64,000 nt of DNA from Segetibacter aerophilus (lineage in GTDB: Bacteria; Bacteroidota; Bacteroidia; Chitinophagales; Chitinophagaceae), in assembly GCF_007991655.1 (NCBI RefSeq), contig NZ_BJYT01000027.1, forward strand, positions 1 through 64,000. The letters are read 5' to 3'. Below are positions 9,896 through 17,937 of the stretch, piece by piece. The notes beneath the pieces are model-generated. The model searched no databases. It saw nothing but the letters and a program-made list of their open reading frames with translations, and was not told the origin of the DNA. The position numbers and the translations under genes are program-made. Every line of letters starts with the position of its first letter. The stretch's first letter is position 1.

Positions 9896-10491
9896 AAACA
9901 GTAGCCAACAGAAAGCCAAACCTGCACATCTATGTAACCCTTAGCATCGTCATATGGGTTCAATCGTTTTGGATGTATATACCGTCCATACCCGAGGCTA
10001 CCTTGCACGTCTATAACTATGTTGCTTTTTGTGAAGTATGCGAAGCCTACAGAGCCTCCTCCCCTAATCGAATTGGCATGAAAGTCTCTCGAGGAAATGC
10101 CGAAAAAACCAGTGTTATTTACGGTCCCTTGATTTACTATGTTTCTTTTTAACGTGCCTAGATAAACGCCGGCGTATCGGTTCACCTCACGGTATTGTAG
10201 TTCAGTAAAATATTTTTTCGTCCTTAGCAGAAATCCATTGAAGTCGTAGTGGTCAGCAAGTATAAAATTCTCAAAAGTTCCTTGTACAAAAGATCCTTCT
10301 AGTGTAACAGTGCTGGTTAGCGCTTTCTCTATAGAAAGTGTCGGCCTTTTGAAAAAAGCGTTTAAGAGATTTGTCTTAACCATAACCCTCTTTGTTAGCG
10401 GCCTTGTGCTTTGTGCCTGGGATGAAAGCAAGACAATTAAACCCAGAATAAGAAGGCCTAAAATTTTTTGATAGGGCATGAGGTTCAGCAT
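9892..10491 (-). CDS. DUF3575-like outer membrane protein
   Basis: 199 residues, signal peptide with cleavage likely after SSQAQ. The body shows amphipathic strands and ends in the aromatic VSVGYCF-type C-terminus common to outer membrane barrels (here WLSVGYCF). The KTNLLNAFFKRPTLSIEKAL segment resembles the start of DUF3575 barrels. Function unknown. It is convergent with, and overlaps by 4 nt, the DUF6089-type gene, so the two share a TTAG tetranucleotide as stops. Confidence 0.6.
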   Translation of the reverse strand: MLNLMPYQKILGLLILGLIVLLSSQAQSTRPLTKRVMVKTNLLNAFFKRPTLSIEKALTSTVTLEGSFVQGTFENFILADHYDFNGFLLRTKKYFTELQYREVNRYAGVYLGTLKRNIVNQGTVNNTGFFGISSRDFHANSIRGGGSVGFAYFTKSNIVIDVQGSLGYGRYIHPKRLNPYDDAKGYIDVQVWLSVGYCF

Positions 10492-10698
10492 TTTGAAGAG
10501 CGATAATGATGAATAGAACTAGTAAGATCTATCAACATAGACGTTAGAAAGTATTTACAGTTGCTTGCTTGAAATGGTCAACTGTCTAAACGAAAGAATA
10601 CCGATAAAAGAAATGGAACAAGTAACAGTACCAACCTCTTTTATTTTTTAAATTTGAGTTGTGGAGGGATAAGATAAATATTATTTTAAAACACGATT

Positions 10699-10977
10699 AT
10701 GCCAACACTACATCTGCTAATAAAAGGAAAAGTGCAGGGCGTCTTTTACAGGGCTACAGCAAAAGAAATCGCCAACGAACTAGGTATAACGGGATGGATA
10801 AAAAACACAAATGAAGGTGATGTGGAAGCCGTTGTAACAGGAAGCCAAGATCAATTGCAAGCGTTTGCCACTTGGTGCAGAACTGGTCCGGAAAGAGCAA
10901 ATGTATCAGAAGTAATTTCCGAAGAAGTGAAAGAAGAAAAGTTTAAAGATTTCTCCGTTATAAGGCAAAGAGTTTGA
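10699..10977 (+). CDS. acyP: Acylphosphatase
   Basis: 92 residues, the usual length of the family. The signature GKVQGVFYRATAKE supplies the phosphate-binding loop and catalytic Arg; GWIKNTNEGDVEAVVTG holds the second motif with the catalytic Asn. It hydrolyses acyl phosphates such as acetyl phosphate and carbamoyl phosphate in the cytoplasm. Monocistronic by position. Confidence 0.93.
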   Translation: MPTLHLLIKGKVQGVFYRATAKEIANELGITGWIKNTNEGDVEAVVTGSQDQLQAFATWCRTGPERANVSEVISEEVKEEKFKDFSVIRQRV

Positions 10978-11047
10978 CCGGTTTCGCCTAAAATATTGCT
11001 AGCAGAACTTTTCCGCTTTTTCAGAAAGCCTAATAGAATCATTAAAA

Positions 11048-11067
11048 GTACAAGGGTGCGACGCAAC
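11048..11067 (+). repeat. Interspersed palindromic element, copy 3
   Basis: GTACAAGGG then TGCGACGCAAC; C/G version. It lies between convergent acyP and the BI-1 gene. Confidence 0.75.
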
Positions 11068-11112
11068 AAAAGCAGAAAATATACACTAGTGCTTGAATCC
11101 AAATAAAAGAAA

Positions 11113-11137
11113 AGCCGAACCTTTAACAGGTCCGGCT
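11113..11137 (-). terminator. Intrinsic terminator of the BI-1 family gene
   Basis: Arms AGCCGAACCT and AGGTCCGGCT (one mismatch) with a 5-nt loop, followed on the minus strand by TTTTCTTTTATTT. Confidence 0.75.
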
Positions 11138-11163
11138 ATAAAAACTTTTAATTTTTTTCGATA

Positions 11164-11931
11164 CTAGTCTCTGCTACCAAGTCTGCTTAACAACTTAAGC
11201 ATCTCGACATACAACCATACGATAGTAACCATCAGTGCAAACGCGCAATACCATTCCATGTATTTAGGAGCGCCCATTTCTGCACCTTGTTCTATCATGT
11301 CAAAATCTATGATCAGGTTTAAGGCTGCAATGGCCACCACAAACAGGCTGATACCTATTCCAAGCATGCTTCCGTTGCCCATCATCATGAAGTCCATGCG
11401 AACTCCGAACATACTTACAATCCACGTGATGAGGTAAAAAATAGCGATACCCGCAGTTGCCGTCAAAAGAATAGATTTAAACCTTTGAGTTGGCCTGATG
11501 ATGCGGAAGTTGTACAACAAGAACATTGCTACAGCCACCCCAAGTGTTAGCCCTACAGACTGAATCACAATTCCCGGGTACTTCTTCGCAAACATTTCGT
11601 TTACTATTGCGGAAATAGCCCCGATAAAAAGACCTTCGAGCAAGCCGTATAGTGGCGCCAGGTAAGGTGCCCACGTTTGCTTAAAGCTAATAACAAGAGC
11701 GGTAATTAAGCCTCCAAAAACGCCCACCATCATTAGGGGCATCATGGTTTGAGCCTTGCCCTGGTAGTATAAGTGCCATGTAAAAGCGGCGCCGGCAATA
11801 ACCATTAAAAAAAGAAAACCAAACTTGTTCATTGCTCCCCGCGCAGTCATCACACCTTGTTGCTGATCTGAGACCGTTGTATTAAAAATCTTCGCTGATA
11901 ACGTCGGATTTCCTGATTTAAAAAGTGCCAT
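11164..11931 (-). CDS. Bax inhibitor-1/YccA family membrane protein
   Basis: 255 residues with about seven transmembrane segments from residue 35 on. Conserved C-terminal region LNLIIDFDMIEQGAEMGAPK carries the paired Asp residues of the BI-1 pH-sensing calcium-leak pore. The family (also called YbhL/YccA/TMBIM) gives inner-membrane proteins of ion-leak or protease-modulating function. This version, with a ~30-residue hydrophilic N-terminus, is the form common in Bacteroidota. Divergent from korA. Confidence 0.9.
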   Translation of the reverse strand: MALFKSGNPTLSAKIFNTTVSDQQQGVMTARGAMNKFGFLFLMVIAGAAFTWHLYYQGKAQTMMPLMMVGVFGGLITALVISFKQTWAPYLAPLYGLLEGLFIGAISAIVNEMFAKKYPGIVIQSVGLTLGVAVAMFLLYNFRIIRPTQRFKSILLTATAGIAIFYLITWIVSMFGVRMDFMMMGNGSMLGIGISLFVVAIAALNLIIDFDMIEQGAEMGAPKYMEWYCAFALMVTIVWLYVEMLKLLSRLGSRD

Positions 11932-12088
11932 TTCTATTGATTTTTGTTTTAGTAAAATTCAATAACAAATATAAATAAGTCCTTGTTATCGTATTGAAAA
12001 AGTTAGCGTGTTTAGGCTCTTTTTCAGCTAGTCAAACCCACTTTTGAGGGCCGTTTAAAATCACTTTTAATGCTACTCTTAGTTGTAG

Positions 12089-12096
12089 TACTTTTG
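12089..12096 (+). promoter_or_regulatory. Putative -7 box for korA
   Basis: TACTTTTG matches the Bacteroidota TAnnTTTG box and lies 37 nt before the ATG. No clear TTG -33 box is seen. Confidence 0.45.
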
Positions 12097-12133
12097 TAAA
12101 ATTGCTTAAATTGTACGACAATAAGTTTTAAAA

Positions 12134-13987
12134 ATGATTACTACAGAAGAAGTTTTACAGGACGTAGTTATAAAGTTTGCAGGCGATAGCGGAGATGGAA
12201 TGCAGTTGACTGGAAGCCAGTTTACCAACAACACCGCGATGCTCGGTATTGATCTTGCCACCTTTCCCGATTTCCCTGCTGAGATACGTGCGCCAATAGG
12301 TACTCTACCGGGTGTGAGTGGCTTTCAATTACACTTTAGCAGCAACAGAATTTTTACGCCGGGCGATGATTGTGATGTACTGGTGGCAATGAATGCGGCG
12401 GCTTTGAAAGTAAATGTAAAAAACCTAAAAAAGGGCGGGAAAATAATAGTCAATACCGATGGTTTTGATGCAAGAAATTTGAGACTTGCCAACTATCCTG
12501 ACGGGATAAACCCACTTGAAGATGAAAGCCTGACCAATTATGAAGTCATAAAAATAGATGTGACTAAACTTACCCGTGAAGCACTGAAAGATTTCGAAAT
12601 GGGTACGAAAGAAAAAGACCGTGCAAAGAACATGTTCGTACTCGGCTTTTTGTACTGGATGTATAACCGCAACATGGACAACACCATCAACTTTTTAACA
12701 GAGAAGTTTGGCAAGAAAGACACCATTTTGCAGAGTAACATTAAGGCACTTCAAGCTGGCTATAATTACGCTGATACTACCGAAACTTTCACAACCCGTT
12801 TTAGTGTTGAGAAAGCCAGGATGGTGAAGGGTAACTACCGCAACATCATGGGTAACCAGGCGTTGAGCTATGGATTAATTGCGGCCAGCCAAAAAAGTGG
12901 TTTGCAACTATTTTTAGGTTCATACCCTATTACCCCCGCTTCCGACATTTTGCATGAATTAAGCAAGCATAAGGCGTTTGGAATTAAAACTTTCCAGGCG
13001 GAGGATGAGATCGCTGCGATTACGTCAGCAATTGGAGCGAGTTATGGAGGCTCTTTAGGTGTGACCACCACATCAGGACCGGGCATGGCCTTGAAGGCTG
13101 AAGCCATGGGACTAGCAATTATGCTCGAAATTCCTTTATTGATCATAAACGTTCAAAGGGGTGGACCGTCTACCGGCCTGCCAACAAAAACCGAACAAAG
13201 TGATTTGCTACAGGCATACTACGGCAGAAATGGGGAAAGTCCGATGCCTGTTATTTCAGCGTCTACGCCGAGTGACTGTTTCGGCGCTGTGTACGAAGCG
13301 GTAAGAATTGCAGTTCAACATATGACGCCTGTTATTTTGCTAAGCGATGGTTTTATTGCAAATGGTTCTGAACCGTGGAAGTTTCCAAAGAGTGATGATT
13401 TGCACAAGATTGAGGTGAAGTTTAAGACAGAGCTTGGGGACCATGAAGAAAAATTTCAGCCCTACCTGCGCGACGAGAAACTAGTTCGTCCCTGGGCTAT
13501 TCCCGGAACTGCCGGTTTGGAACATCGGGTGGGTGGTATTGAAAAGCAAAATATAACGGGTAATGTCAGCTACGATCCCGACAACCACCAACTGATGGTG
13601 AAAATAAGAGAAGAGAAAGTTGAGAAAATAGCTCAGTTCATTCCTGAACAGAAGTTAGACAACGGACTGGAAAAAGGCAAGGTGCTAATCTTAGGTTGGG
13701 GAAGTACGTATGGCGCTATCAAAAGTGCCGTGAATGAATTGCTCGCTGAAGGATACGAAGTTGCTCATGCACACTTACGTTATGTGCGGCCTTTTCCAAA
13801 AAACCTTGGAGACATTTTGAAGAACTATGAACACGTATTAATCCCCGAAATAAACAACGGCCAGTTAATTAAAATTATCAGGGACAAGTTCTTGATAGAT
13901 GCCAAAGGTTATAACAAGATAATGGGAATACCCATTACCAAAGGTGAGATCATAGATGAGGTGAAAAAGATAATTGAGGAAGAATAA
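12134..13987 (+). CDS. korA: 2-oxoacid:ferredoxin oxidoreductase, fused gamma-alpha subunit
   Basis: 617 residues. N-terminal part (to ~185) is the gamma domain (FAGDSGDGMQLTGSQF, FPAEIRAPIG), followed by the alpha/pyrimidine-binding domain (SYPITPASDILHELS, TTSGPGMALKAEA, QRGGPSTGLPTKTEQSDLL) and the C-terminal domain II (HLRYVRPFP). The enzyme decarboxylates 2-oxoglutarate or a similar oxoacid to the acyl-CoA and reduces ferredoxin. The TPP-binding beta subunit (korB, ~340 residues) is needed for activity and normally follows directly, but here a strong terminator follows within 15 nt. Confidence 0.93.
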   Translation: MITTEEVLQDVVIKFAGDSGDGMQLTGSQFTNNTAMLGIDLATFPDFPAEIRAPIGTLPGVSGFQLHFSSNRIFTPGDDCDVLVAMNAAALKVNVKNLKKGGKIIVNTDGFDARNLRLANYPDGINPLEDESLTNYEVIKIDVTKLTREALKDFEMGTKEKDRAKNMFVLGFLYWMYNRNMDNTINFLTEKFGKKDTILQSNIKALQAGYNYADTTETFTTRFSVEKARMVKGNYRNIMGNQALSYGLIAASQKSGLQLFLGSYPITPASDILHELSKHKAFGIKTFQAEDEIAAITSAIGASYGGSLGVTTTSGPGMALKAEAMGLAIMLEIPLLIINVQRGGPSTGLPTKTEQSDLLQAYYGRNGESPMPVISASTPSDCFGAVYEAVRIAVQHMTPVILLSDGFIANGSEPWKFPKSDDLHKIEVKFKTELGDHEEKFQPYLRDEKLVRPWAIPGTAGLEHRVGGIEKQNITGNVSYDPDNHQLMVKIREEKVEKIAQFIPEQKLDNGLEKGKVLILGWGSTYGAIKSAVNELLAEGYEVAHAHLRYVRPFPKNLGDILKNYEHVLIPEINNGQLIKIIRDKFLIDAKGYNKIMGIPITKGEIIDEVKKIIEEE

Positions 13988-13998
13988 TTTTTTCTCAT

Positions 13999-14040
13999 AA
14001 AAACATCAAAAGCCACTGGAACGTGGCTTTTAATGTTTTT
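13999..14040. terminator. Strong bidirectional terminator between korA and the iron-ADH gene
   Basis: An interrupted 17-bp inverted repeat: AAAAACAT, one unpaired base, AAAAGCCAC, then a 6-nt loop, GTGGCTTTT, one base, ATGTTTTT. The A- and T-runs suit both converging genes. Confidence 0.85.
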
Positions 14041-14055
14041 GGAGCCGTTTTGCAA

Positions 14056-15132
14056 CTAGAGCTTTTCGTATAAGCCTCTTAGTTTTTCTCTTGTCATTAT
14101 TTTTTCCCAATCTCTTCCAAGCGCGTTTTCCCAAAGTGGCTTCATGCCCATGCTTACATTTATCATGGCATCAAATTGCTCGTCTGTTAGCCCTTTGCAA
14201 ATGCCTTCAGGTATCTCTACGTTACTTTTCTCCACCATTTTTTTAAATTCTGCAGTTCCTTCAGGGTAATATTCTTCGAGATGACTCATCACGATGCAAT
14301 TTCCTACGCCATGCTTTGTTCCCAGCAAAAAAGAAAGGCCATAACTTACTGCATGTGCCACACCAACCTGGCTATACGCGATACTCATTCCACCGGCGTA
14401 GCTAGCCATCATCAGCTTATCGTCGCTTTCATTATCCCAAGTATCTTTCTCAAGAAATATCTCCTGGCAAAGCTGTAAAGCTTTTTCACCATAGCTTTTG
14501 CTAAACTCATTTAGGTAAGTTCCCTGCAAACTTTCGATACAATGGATATAACAATCCATCCCTGTGTAAAAGCGCTGGTTATTGGGAGCATTTGCTATCA
14601 ATTCAGGATCTAGTACAATTTGGTTGAAAGGAGTGAAGTCGCTGTTCATTCCTAATTTTCGAGTAGGGCCCGTCAATACCGTAGTTCTTGAAACCTCTGC
14701 ACCTGTTCCGCTTAGTGTCGGTATGCCCGCTTTGTAAACACCGGGAAACTTTACAAGGTCCCATCCCTGGTAATCTGCTGATGAACCCGGGTTAGTCATC
14801 ATTAGGCTGAGAGCCTTTGCAAGGTCCATCGTTGATCCACCACCTATTCCAATAATTCCACTTACGACTCCAAACTCTTGTTTCAGATCACCTGCTATTT
14901 TATCAACGTAAGTTGTTTTTGGCTCGTATGTTACATCAGTAAATATTACTTTATCATTACCTTGTACCGGAATTCTGCCTGCTAAAGGTTTACCCTCAAA
15001 AAAATGGTCAACCAGGAAAATCATTGGAGCACCAGCCTTACGATTTGAAGCCAAAATTTCATCTAACTGGTTAAAACTGCCTCTGCCATATATAACGTAA
15101 TCGACCATTTTAAAATTTCGAAACTTACTCAT
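14056..15132 (-). CDS. Iron-containing alcohol dehydrogenase, KdnB-like
   Basis: 358 residues. Group III ADH fold: GIGGGSTMDLAKALS binds NAD(P); the metal ligands are in the DCYIHCIES region and in VAHAVSYGLSFLLGTKHGVGN. The opening FRNFKMVDYVIYGRGSFNQLDEIL and overall length resemble KdnB, the 3-deoxy-manno-octulosonate 8-oxidase that prepares Kdo for 8-amination. A kdsB gene lies two genes away, which fits. The exact substrate is inference; generic iron-ADH is certain. Confidence 0.85.
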   Translation of the reverse strand: MSKFRNFKMVDYVIYGRGSFNQLDEILASNRKAGAPMIFLVDHFFEGKPLAGRIPVQGNDKVIFTDVTYEPKTTYVDKIAGDLKQEFGVVSGIIGIGGGSTMDLAKALSLMMTNPGSSADYQGWDLVKFPGVYKAGIPTLSGTGAEVSRTTVLTGPTRKLGMNSDFTPFNQIVLDPELIANAPNNQRFYTGMDCYIHCIESLQGTYLNEFSKSYGEKALQLCQEIFLEKDTWDNESDDKLMMASYAGGMSIAYSQVGVAHAVSYGLSFLLGTKHGVGNCIVMSHLEEYYPEGTAEFKKMVEKSNVEIPEGICKGLTDEQFDAMINVSMGMKPLWENALGRDWEKIMTREKLRGLYEKL

Positions 15133-15261
15133 GTTTTAAATTTTAGTGGCACGAAATTACATCTTTGTTAATAGAGGCTTTAGGCTTGTTACTTATCCAC
15201 TATTTAAATACTTTGACGGGCATTAGCAGATTTTTACTTCTGATAGAAAATTTTAAGAGAT

Positions 15262-16710
15262 ATGGCTTTTGGATGGAAAACACAGTTTGAGAAAAGGGTA
15301 CCTGCTGAAGGATTGAATAACTGGGAGATTTTTAGCATTGTACAACAAGCTTGCAAAGAACTTGAATGGGAATACCTTGTTGTTGACGAAAACAAATTTA
15401 CCGCTACCACACCTACACACTGGACACTTAGCGAAGAGATCATAAAAATATCAATAGAAAATAACGAGATTATCTTCAGAAGCCGCAGTGAAAGCCTCGA
15501 GCTGTATGAGGCCGGGCGCAATCAAAAAAATATAGAAGAGCTGCTGCTGCCAAAATTTAGAAAAATTAAGGCTAACTGGAAAAGCGACCAACTACAGCGG
15601 GCCGCAAATACGCTACGTGAAGAAACTTTAAAGCAACTGAAATCGGGGAACCGGGTTACAGGTGAGAAGGTGACTTTTGGAACAAAGGATCACGGCATGA
15701 CCTTCTTTTTAATTGCTGTGAACGTGCTGGTTTTTATTGGGATGGCTATACGAGGTGTAAACCTTGTAGAGCCCGCAGCCACCGATATTATTAAGTGGGG
15801 CGGAAACGTTAAGTTCAATGTTACGGGCGGAGAATGGTGGCGACTGATAACAAACATTTTTGTGCACATCGGCATTCTGCCCCTGCTGGTAAACCTGGTT
15901 GGCCTCTACTTCATTGGTTTGATGGTCGAGTCAATCCTGGGTAAATTAAAATACCTGATTGCTTATCTTACGGTCGGTGTACTGGCAAGTTTAATCAGTA
16001 TTATTTGGACGCCTGAAGGAGTTGCTGCGGGGGCAACAGGCGCTATTTTCGGAATGTACGGCGTTTTGATCGCTTTTGTAACTACACCCTACGTTAACAA
16101 AAAATTCTCACCCCTATGGCTAGTTGGAGCCGTAGCATACGTTGTTTTCAACATCGTCGTATCCTTCCGCGGCGGTAACGACAATGCTTCTTTGATTGGT
16201 GGATTTGTTGCAGGCTTGATTACCGGCTACCTGTTCTATTTCTTCCATTTCAACAGGGAGCTCGCCAGAGCCGGCGGCACAAGGATCTCGATAGAAGTCT
16301 TACTGCTAACCACACTAATCGTTTATTTTTATCTGCGAGTTCATGGAAGAAACGACTCGCTTAGATTTGAGCGTGAGGTGATGAAGCTTAACCAGATTGA
16401 AGTAAAGGCAATGGCGCAAATGCAGCACTTGCAGTCTGCTCAATCAAACAATGATGCGGTATCGGTTATTCGGGATAGTGCCTTGCCTCAATGGAAGCAC
16501 TTCCAGGAAGAGATTTCAAAAACGGGTGCTTATAGTTTGAGCAGCGAATACAAACGAAAAAGAAAGCTGTTGAATGAATACGCAGGACTTCGGGTACGAC
16601 AAACAGAACTAATGTATAAATCGATAGCTGAGGGTACCGACAAATACAATGGTGAAATAGACAGCGTGTCTGACAGGATAGAAAAAATAATAGATCAATT
16701 AGGAGACTAG
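15262..16710 (+). CDS. Rhomboid-family membrane protein lacking the catalytic dyad (pseudoprotease)
   Basis: 482 residues: soluble N-terminal domain (1-140), six-helix rhomboid core (145-370) and a charged C-terminal helical tail (370-482). The rhomboid fold is clear from EWWRLITNIFVH (helix 2 region) and GATGAIFGMYG. However the nucleophile position is Thr259 (GxTG in place of GxSG), the catalytic His is Leu311 (NASLIGGFVAG), and the His usually five residues after His202 is Pro207. Asn211 is kept. The DNA was read directly and supports all three changes. So it is probably not a protease but an iRhom/derlin-like partner protein (inference). Stop overlaps that of kdsB by CTAG. Confidence 0.88.
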   Translation: MAFGWKTQFEKRVPAEGLNNWEIFSIVQQACKELEWEYLVVDENKFTATTPTHWTLSEEIIKISIENNEIIFRSRSESLELYEAGRNQKNIEELLLPKFRKIKANWKSDQLQRAANTLREETLKQLKSGNRVTGEKVTFGTKDHGMTFFLIAVNVLVFIGMAIRGVNLVEPAATDIIKWGGNVKFNVTGGEWWRLITNIFVHIGILPLLVNLVGLYFIGLMVESILGKLKYLIAYLTVGVLASLISIIWTPEGVAAGATGAIFGMYGVLIAFVTTPYVNKKFSPLWLVGAVAYVVFNIVVSFRGGNDNASLIGGFVAGLITGYLFYFFHFNRELARAGGTRISIEVLLLTTLIVYFYLRVHGRNDSLRFEREVMKLNQIEVKAMAQMQHLQSAQSNNDAVSVIRDSALPQWKHFQEEISKTGAYSLSSEYKRKRKLLNEYAGLRVRQTELMYKSIAEGTDKYNGEIDSVSDRIEKIIDQLGD

Positions 16711-17471
16711 AGAAGTTGCGAGGCCTTTATCAAATCTTCCGGAGTGTCGATTTCAACGCCCATATATTCTGTTACAATCATTTTTAACGGCACTCCATGT
16801 TCAAGGTATCTCAGGCATTCAATTCTTTCAGCCTGCTCCAAAGGTGTCATCGGCCAATTGGTAAAACTTATCAAGGCCTGTTTTCTAAAAGCATATACTC
16901 CGATATGTTCATAATACGTCATCGCGGCCTGCTTATCCCGAGGATAAGGAATCACCGATCTACTAAAGAAGATCGCATTCATATTTAGGTCTACTGCAAC
17001 CTTTACGTAATTCGGGTCTTCGATTAATTTTTGATCCTTTAGTTCCTGCATCAACGAAGCGACTTGAACGCTTTCACCTTCTTTACCCTTAAAAACGTTC
17101 AGCAACTTTTCCAACGGTTCTTTTTGCACGAACGGCTCATCGCCTTGAACGTTCACAACTATATCAATGTCAAGTTCGGCTACAGCTTCAGCAATCCGGT
17201 CGCTGCCGCTTTCATGCGTTTTTCTGCTCATCACAGCCTTGCCACCATTTCCCGTGATCTCTTTATAAATAATGTCGCTGTCGGTAGCAACAATCACTTC
17301 ATCAAACAAACCAGTTGCAACAGTATTATCATGTGTATGCAGGATAACAGTTTTATCTCCCAATTGCTGCATCAACTTGCCAGGAAACCTGGTAGCTGCA
17401 TACCTGGCAGGTATCAGAGCCACTACAGAACCCGGCTTTAAAGCATTTTTCGATGATTTTTCCTGCAACAT
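16707..17471 (-). CDS. kdsB: 3-deoxy-manno-octulosonate cytidylyltransferase
   Basis: 254 residues. Activates Kdo with CTP to CMP-Kdo for LPS inner-core synthesis in the cytoplasm. Motifs: IPARYAATRFPGKLMQ (nucleotide-binding), VNVQGDEPF (metal/substrate loop) and YEHIGVYAFRKQALISF. Length is normal for KdsB (~250). A -7 box is 29 nt upstream of the ATG. The KdnB-like gene nearby suggests the substrate could be 8-amino-Kdo, since some KdsB enzymes prefer it; this cannot be decided from motifs alone. Confidence 0.95.
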   Translation of the reverse strand: MLQEKSSKNALKPGSVVALIPARYAATRFPGKLMQQLGDKTVILHTHDNTVATGLFDEVIVATDSDIIYKEITGNGGKAVMSRKTHESGSDRIAEAVAELDIDIVVNVQGDEPFVQKEPLEKLLNVFKGKEGESVQVASLMQELKDQKLIEDPNYVKVAVDLNMNAIFFSRSVIPYPRDKQAAMTYYEHIGVYAFRKQALISFTNWPMTPLEQAERIECLRYLEHGVPLKMIVTEYMGVEIDTPEDLIKASQLL

Positions 17472-17499
17472 AAAAATTGTGTTTTAATTCTTTCTTGCG

Positions 17500-17507
17500 C
17501 AAAACTA
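17500..17507 (-). promoter_or_regulatory. Putative -7 box for kdsB
   Basis: TAGTTTTG on the minus strand, 29 nt before the start codon, matches TAnnTTTG. Confidence 0.4.
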
Positions 17508-17556
17508 GGTTTTAAAAAAGAACTATTATTTGCCGCCACAGTATAAACTTCCTCGA

Positions 17557-17580
17557 CATCGTTGTGTCACTCACTTCAAC
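17557..17580 (-). repeat. Interspersed palindromic element, copy 4
   Basis: On the minus strand GTTGAAGTG then AGTGACACAACGATG; T/A version. Left member of an inverted pair. Confidence 0.75.
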
Positions 17581-17795
17581 TGCCTTTTCTTTTGTCACCA
17601 ATCAAGTCTTCAATTCGCATTAAGAATATAGGCAAGCTTACAGTCGACAATTAAGGAAGATTCAAGGCAACTTTACGAAACAACAAAAATTGTTTTAAAA
17701 ACCCTCAAAGTAAAAGTTGGCAGGCTAGCTGTCTTTATTTAAGAAAGACAACCCCTATGATACTTAAGTAAAAGACTGCTAATTAAAAAACATAA

Positions 17796-17819
17796 GTACA
17801 AGTAAGTAACACAACACTG
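17796..17819 (+). repeat. Interspersed palindromic element, copy 5
   Basis: GTACAAGTA then AGTAACACAACACTG; T/A version with one centre-proximal change. Right member of an inverted pair with 17557-17580. Confidence 0.7.
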
Positions 17820-17848
17820 CCAGGAGAAGCTCATGTGCGGTAAACAAA

Positions 17849-17875
17849 AAAACTTCCTGAAAAGCAGGAAGTTTT
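17849..17875 (-). terminator. Intrinsic terminator of the padR-pspC operon
   Basis: Arms AAAACTTCCTG / CAGGAAGTTTT with a 5-nt loop and a T7 run on the minus strand. A second hairpin (AGGGCTC 17885-17891 with GAGCCCT 17910-17916) precedes it. Confidence 0.85.
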
Positions 17876-17937
17876 AAAAGAGGGAGGGCTCTGCCCAATA
17901 CGTGCGGCTGAGCCCTTTTTCCCAACTTCAACCTATT

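Larger units (their letters stand above)
17508..17937. other. Intergenic region with an inverted pair of elements and terminators
   Basis: 430 nt without a gene. It contains two copies of the interspersed element in opposite orientation (17557-17580 and 17796-17819) and two hairpins near the PspC gene end. Confidence 0.65.
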
